From the NCBI GenBank assembly GCA_035222895.1, contig JAVYIG010006406.1, forward strand, positions 54,528-118,527: a DNA stretch of 64,000 nucleotides, in the 5' to 3' direction. The DNA is from Strongylocentrotus droebachiensis. Taxonomy: Eukaryota; Echinodermata; Echinoidea; Camarodonta; Strongylocentrotidae. Shown in pieces: positions 63,001 through 64,000 of this stretch (within the stretch, counting starts at the first letter, position 1; the number at the start of each line of letters is the position of its first letter). A model generated the notes under the pieces. It was not told the DNA's origin. It saw only the letters and a list, made by a program, of their open reading frames with translations, and searched no databases. Position numbers and translations under genes: made by a program.

Positions 63001-63179
63001 ATACAATTTATTTTTAGCGACCGGATATTGTCCGGCAGACTGGTACTTCTACAACGAGTTCTGCTACTTTGTGGATGAAGGAGAAGGGGTTACTTATACC
63101 GAATCACAACAAAACTGCAACCAGATGGGAGGCAAGCTTGCAAGCATCCATAGTACAGAGGAAATGTCATTCATAGAAT
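49768..63179 (+). CDS. Gene B: secreted or surface protein with at least four C-type lectin-like domains; 14 exons visible, continues past the window
   Basis: Exons at 49804, 52716, 53425, 54136, 55139, 55953, 56668, 57130, 57940, 59752, 60497, 61622, 62190 and 63018 join with consistent phases into about 500 residues: a signal peptide, three complete C-type lectin-like domains (CTLDs) and the first part of a fourth. A tandem-CTLD ectodomain resembles mannose-receptor-family proteins and the many multi-CTLD proteins of echinoderms, which bind carbohydrate or protein ligands outside the cell. No ricin-B or fibronectin II module precedes CTLD1. Only CTLD2 keeps a canonical EPN sugar motif, and none has WND, so calcium-dependent sugar binding is doubtful. 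Whether the protein has a membrane anchor is not visible. Confidence 0.88.
50400..51259. mobile_element. AT-rich non-autonomous element with CACTGTAAAAAAA inverted termini
   Basis: Left end CACTGTAAAAAAA, right end TTTTTTTACAGTG, an exact 13-bp terminal inverted repeat about 860 bp apart. The interior is AT-rich with recurring ACTTAA/TTAAGT motifs and no coding capacity. CACT-type ends recall CACTA/EnSpm elements, but no 3-bp target-site duplication is present (only TG on each side), so the superfamily is open. Confidence 0.6.
52604..52698. repeat. (AATCA)/(AATCT)n tract
   Basis: Degenerate pentanucleotide repeat ending about 18 bp before the splice acceptor of the first CTLD exon. Similar units occur at 31,776. 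Confidence 0.8.
52716..52870 (+). CDS. Gene B exon: CTLD1, N-terminal part
   Basis: 155 bp, acceptor ATGAGACAG, donor AAAC|GTAATA, phase 1 to 0. It encodes SCLSCPSGWVQ, then YDCYQF, then SWDQARANCHTQEADLTSLD. The W...C-Y, W-x-x-A-x-x-x-C and L-x-S-h signatures start a CTLD. Confidence 0.9.
53425..53549 (+). CDS. Gene B exon: CTLD1, middle part
   Basis: 125 bp, acceptor CATTCTACAG, donor TGGC|GTAAGT, phase 0 to 2. It encodes EWVISQLSGSSF, then DYWIGLSDPFG, then YVWSDGSIYDPN. WIGL and WSDGS are core CTLD motifs. Confidence 0.9.
54136..54269 (+). CDS. Gene B exon: CTLD1, C-terminal part
   Basis: 134 bp, acceptor TCTGGTTTCAG, donor CTCA|GTAAGT, phase 2 to 1. It encodes NWDSGRPSHS, then KACVAMG, WAWLDEDC and GYVCHKTL. 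The EPN position reads RPS and the WND position reads WLD, so the calcium/sugar site is not canonical. Confidence 0.9.
54282..55138. other. Gene B intron between CTLD1 and CTLD2
   Basis: About 870 bp, AT-rich, with a short CACACACGCACAC stretch near 54,470. No element recognised. Confidence 0.6.
55139..55236 (+). CDS. Gene B exon: CTLD2, N-terminal part
   Basis: 98 bp, acceptor CGAGTGCAG, donor CTCAG|GTAAAT, phase 1 to 0. It encodes VRCDESNGWIEKFQNCYYLS, then WMTFDDAQ. The exon ends inside helix alpha-1, earlier than in CTLD1. Confidence 0.9.
55338..55432. repeat. (GTT)n/(GCT)n microsatellite
   Basis: TTGTTGTTGTG-type units followed by GCTGCTGCTGCTG, inside the CTLD2 intron. It produces a poly-Leu frame that is not coding. 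Confidence 0.85.
55953..56072 (+). CDS. Gene B exon: CTLD2, second part
   Basis: 120 bp, acceptor TTTTCGTCAG, donor AGTG|GTAGGT, phase 0 to 0. It encodes ELCTRSDANLIDVADEDEQA, then FVKEAQNTLWIGYKTV. The W-I-G core is kept. Confidence 0.9.
56083..56667. other. Gene B intron within CTLD2
   Basis: About 595 bp with no recognised element. Confidence 0.6.
56668..56747 (+). CDS. Gene B exon: CTLD2, third part with EPN motif
   Basis: 80 bp, acceptor TTCACATCAG, donor TGGA|GTAAGT, phase 0 to 2. It encodes AGRDNFKWTSGLETGFEQWA, then VNEPNME. EPN is the mannose-type specificity tripeptide of calcium-dependent CTLDs. Confidence 0.9.
56998..57098. repeat. (TC)n microsatellite abutting a splice acceptor
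   Basis: Nearly pure CT repeat ending about 30 bp before the CTLD2 last-exon acceptor, effectively a very long pyrimidine tract for it. A T-then-G homopolymer tract lies at 56,879-56,905. Confidence 0.85.
57130..57239 (+). CDS. Gene B exon: CTLD2, C-terminal part
   Basis: 110 bp, acceptor CGTTCTCTCAG, donor ACTG|GTAATT, phase 2 to 1. It encodes DALEKCTQAQ, GNWSTTDCQW and RRFICEKPTG. The WND position reads WST, so the second half of the calcium-2 site is altered although EPN is present. Confidence 0.9.
57250..57939. other. Gene B intron between CTLD2 and CTLD3
   Basis: Contains (TTA)n at about 57,400-57,425 and CT-rich tracts at 57,662-57,850, directly upstream of the CTLD3 acceptor. Confidence 0.7.
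57940..58069 (+). CDS. Gene B exon: CTLD3, N-terminal part
   Basis: 130 bp, acceptor ATCCTATCAG, donor AAAAA|GTAGGC, phase 1 to 2. It encodes MCYPGWRIYNGYCYQMV, then TTWVDAKQQCEAQGSTLLTI. A clean CTLD start with G-W and C-Y. Confidence 0.9.
58080..59751. other. Gene B intron within CTLD3
   Basis: Carries the foldback element at 58171-58488 and about 1.2 kb of AT-rich DNA with no recognised exon. Confidence 0.6.
58171..58488. mobile_element. Foldback (MITE-like) element with about 90-bp arms
   Basis: The left arm TACAGTAGGCCTACGGTTGC, then GTGAGAGAGGGGG, ATTGGGGAGTCCTG and GGTAATATTT, pairs with the right arm (58,405-58,488), whose reverse complement gives TACAGTAGGCTTACGGTCGC and the same following blocks. 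The loop contains TTCGAAACGTCGAGCCCCTC. The G tract is longer in the left arm, so the arms are diverging. No target-site duplication fixed. Confidence 0.7.
59752..59834 (+). CDS. Gene B exon: CTLD3, second part
   Basis: 83 bp, acceptor TTTGTCTTAG, donor TCTG|GTGAGT, phase 2 to 1. It encodes NEKEQDFINEQLPVLWQTG, then SNIWLGIS. W-L-G-I replaces the usual W-I-G-L. Confidence 0.9.
59915..60017. repeat. GGA-rich microsatellite
   Basis: GGAGGGGGAGGAG-type purine repeat ending in poly-G, in a gene B intron. Confidence 0.85.
60497..60628 (+). CDS. Gene B exon: CTLD3, third part
   Basis: 132 bp, acceptor CTCGTTTCAG, donor GCTG|GTATAC, phase 1 to 1. It encodes DTITDGEMKWTDGTAYDDTA, then YQNWPAHTKPANREDEAQC. 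The EPN position reads KPA. Confidence 0.9.
60639..61621. other. Gene B intron within CTLD3, mostly filled by a palindromic MITE
   Basis: About 990 bp, of which 61012-61540 is the TTAA-flanked palindrome. The acceptor lies 81 bp after the element. Confidence 0.7.
61012..61540. mobile_element. Palindromic MITE, 529 bp, TTAA target-site duplication (Kolobok/T2- or piggyBac-like)
   Basis: Left end AGGGAAAGTCCACCCCAGG; reverse complement of the right end AGGGATAGTCCACCCCAGG. Both ends are flanked by TTAA (61008-61011 and 61541-61544). The arms pair over about 160 bp (through GACGATATAGAC, ATCACATAACGAAGATATAT and AATGCAAATGCGTTACATGG), and an inner pair around 61217-61262 and 61318-61363 pairs again. 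TTAA plus AGGG ends are typical of Kolobok/T2 MITEs and also possible for piggyBac. The open frames inside are palindrome artefacts. Confidence 0.85.
61622..61693 (+). CDS. Gene B exon: CTLD3, C-terminal part
   Basis: 72 bp, acceptor TTTCCACAG, donor GAAG|GTACTG, phase 1 to 1. It encodes GSSIGQWDYGDCFNLFDYSC, then KIREG. The WND position reads WDY, so no canonical calcium-2 site. Confidence 0.88.
61905..62010. repeat. GA/G-rich microsatellite
   Basis: GAGAGGGAGAG units and G tracts in the intron before the linker exon. Confidence 0.85.
62190..62222 (+). CDS. Gene B exon: 11-residue linker
   Basis: 33 bp micro-exon, acceptor TTTCCTTTTAG, donor AAAC|GTAAGT, phase 1 to 1. It encodes GAAITPVDPEK, a Pro-containing spacer between CTLD3 and CTLD4. 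Both splice sites are strong and skipping it would keep the frame, so it could be a cassette exon. Confidence 0.7.
62411..62618. repeat. Inverted repeat, two 77-bp arms
   Basis: The left arm (62411-62487, containing ATTGTCAAAACTTTGAATTA and CTCATACTGCCAATGATCGC) is nearly perfectly complementary to the right arm (62542-62618) around a 54-base loop. Differences are confined to a few bases near the loop, suggesting a young insertion or a maintained hairpin. Confidence 0.85.
62672..62982. mobile_element. 311-bp CG-motif element with 11-bp terminal inverted repeats
   Basis: Ends ACGGTCACAAA and TTTGTGACCGT are exact inverted repeats. The interior is dense in ACGG, TTACG and TTCGTA motifs; ACGG recurs at 62739, 62750, 62761 and 62772, exactly every 11 bp. 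In style it resembles the 44.8 kb element, although the termini differ. The right end lies 35 bp before the CTLD4 acceptor. Confidence 0.65.
63018..63179 (+). CDS. Gene B exon: CTLD4, N-terminal part (gene continues beyond window)
   Basis: 162 bp, acceptor ATTTATTTTTAG, donor GAAT|GTAAGC, phase 1 to 1. It encodes YCPADWYFYNEFCYFVDEGE, then TESQQNCNQMGGKLASIHS and TEEMSFIE. A clear CTLD start; the remaining exons are not in the window. Confidence 0.9.
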
Positions 63180-64000
63180 GTAAGCCACTGCACACACTAT
63201 TATTAGTTTTGGAACCCATTTCACAAACCTTTTTTCAATGACAAATGACAAAAAAAAATCAGTGACAAATCTGCTGATAACCAATCAGAAGCAAGGATTT
63301 CAGTAGGTTATAACAAGAATTGTCATTTGTCGCTGATGACAAGTTTTGTGAAACACCCCCTGGACATTTATTGCAATTATCATTAGTTATTACGCTAATG
63401 TTTTAATCGTCTTTTTCAACACGTAGGTGACGTAATAGACGTAATCAACGCGCGTCGCGTTCGGTGTATCATGACTCGGTCATTCGGATTTCGTATATCA
63501 ATTCTGCATTTTACAACCTGCATCCTCTCTGCTTCGTTGTCGCAATCTCTCATTCATTTATACACCTGTGTGGGGAGAAGCAATGTACATGGAATGCCCT
63601 ATCTAAAGACATACGCGCCCTATAAAAAGCACCTCCTACGAAGTGTTCAACTCCCATTGGTGCAGTGTTCTAGACCATTTCTTACTCTTCACAATCCTTG
63701 TTGTGGCCGCTATCATTGACATGTCGTGACGAATATTCGGTATCATTTAGCGCAGTAGTGACATACCATAGTTATTTTTATTTTAAAAAATTCAATGTTT
63801 GTTTTCCTAAAAAAATAGTTATATTAATTGATAATATATTATCATGTATTTATGCTGTGTTATGTAGATATCTATTGTAGAAATGCATGCATGTAGTTTG
63901 GCATTAATGCAATATACTTCCCTATAAAGATGGTATGTCGGCACAAACATCATGATTTTTGTTTAATACTTATTTGTAGTGCACTTCTAGGTACTGTTGG
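63180..64000. other. Gene B intron, no further exon seen
   Basis: Apart from the MITE at 63211-63362 this is AT-rich DNA. An acceptor-like TTCTAG at about 63,990 is too close to the edge to judge. Confidence 0.5.
63211..63362. mobile_element. Short MITE with TTTCACAAA-type inverted ends
   Basis: The left end contains CCATTTCACAAACC and AATGACAAATGACA; the reverse complement of the right end contains GGGTGTTTCACAAAACTTG and GCGACAAATGACA. The arms are about 40 bp and imperfect, around a loop with CCAATCAGAAGCAAGG. No target-site duplication fixed. Confidence 0.6.

Larger units (their letters stand above)
62223..63017. other. Gene B intron before CTLD4, with a hairpin and a CG-motif element
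   Basis: About 795 bp. Nearly all of the right two thirds is the 77-bp-arm hairpin (62411-62618) plus the element at 62672-62982. Confidence 0.8.

Noticed and set aside
63950..64000. Possible next CTLD4 exon starting after TTCTAG near 63,990
   Set aside because: Only about ten bases remain, with no recognisable CTLD residues; cannot be judged.

Overview
The window is eukaryotic nuclear DNA from a metazoan, most likely a marine invertebrate deuterostome such as an echinoderm; sea-urchin-like is my best guess from the repeat content. The evidence is AT-rich non-coding DNA, short exons with GT-AG introns, extracellular modules (TSP1, TSPN/laminin-G, EGF, EMI, C-type lectin), many (TC)n and poly-G/C tracts, and a dense load of small non-autonomous DNA transposons. 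The assignment is inference; nothing here names a species. There are no operons, ribosome binding sites or prokaryotic features.

Layout. Positions 1 to about 28,600 are mostly non-coding: microsatellites, a LINE remnant (4.9-5.2 kb), a SINE-like dispersed repeat, a tandem duplication (12.7-13.4 kb), two possibly degenerate C-type-lectin exons (5.7-6.3 kb) and one unrecognised candidate terminal exon (26.1-26.4 kb). Positions 28,608-44,348 (+) hold gene A: 16 phase-consistent exons, 5' end not found, encoding about 990 visible residues of a modular extracellular protein: TSP1, TSPN (thrombospondin N-terminal-like laminin G), acidic and mucin-like Thr-rich linker, two TSP1, six 32-residue EGF repeats, and a C-terminal EMI-like domain with a stop. 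Positions 44,349-49,767 are the 3' flank, including a 926-bp foldback element made of helically spaced TTACG/CGTAA motifs. Positions 49,804 to beyond the right edge (+) hold gene B: a signal peptide followed by at least four C-type lectin-like domains (14 exons seen, about 500 residues), resembling the repeated-CTLD part of mannose-receptor-type proteins. Its 3' end lies outside the window.

Both genes encode secreted or cell-surface proteins, so the locus concerns the extracellular matrix or surface recognition. Nothing in the sequence shows that they act together. Introns of both genes are rich in transposon remnants. Two of these, hAT-type elements with perfect 8-bp target-site duplications, and a third flanked by TTAA, can be delimited to the base.
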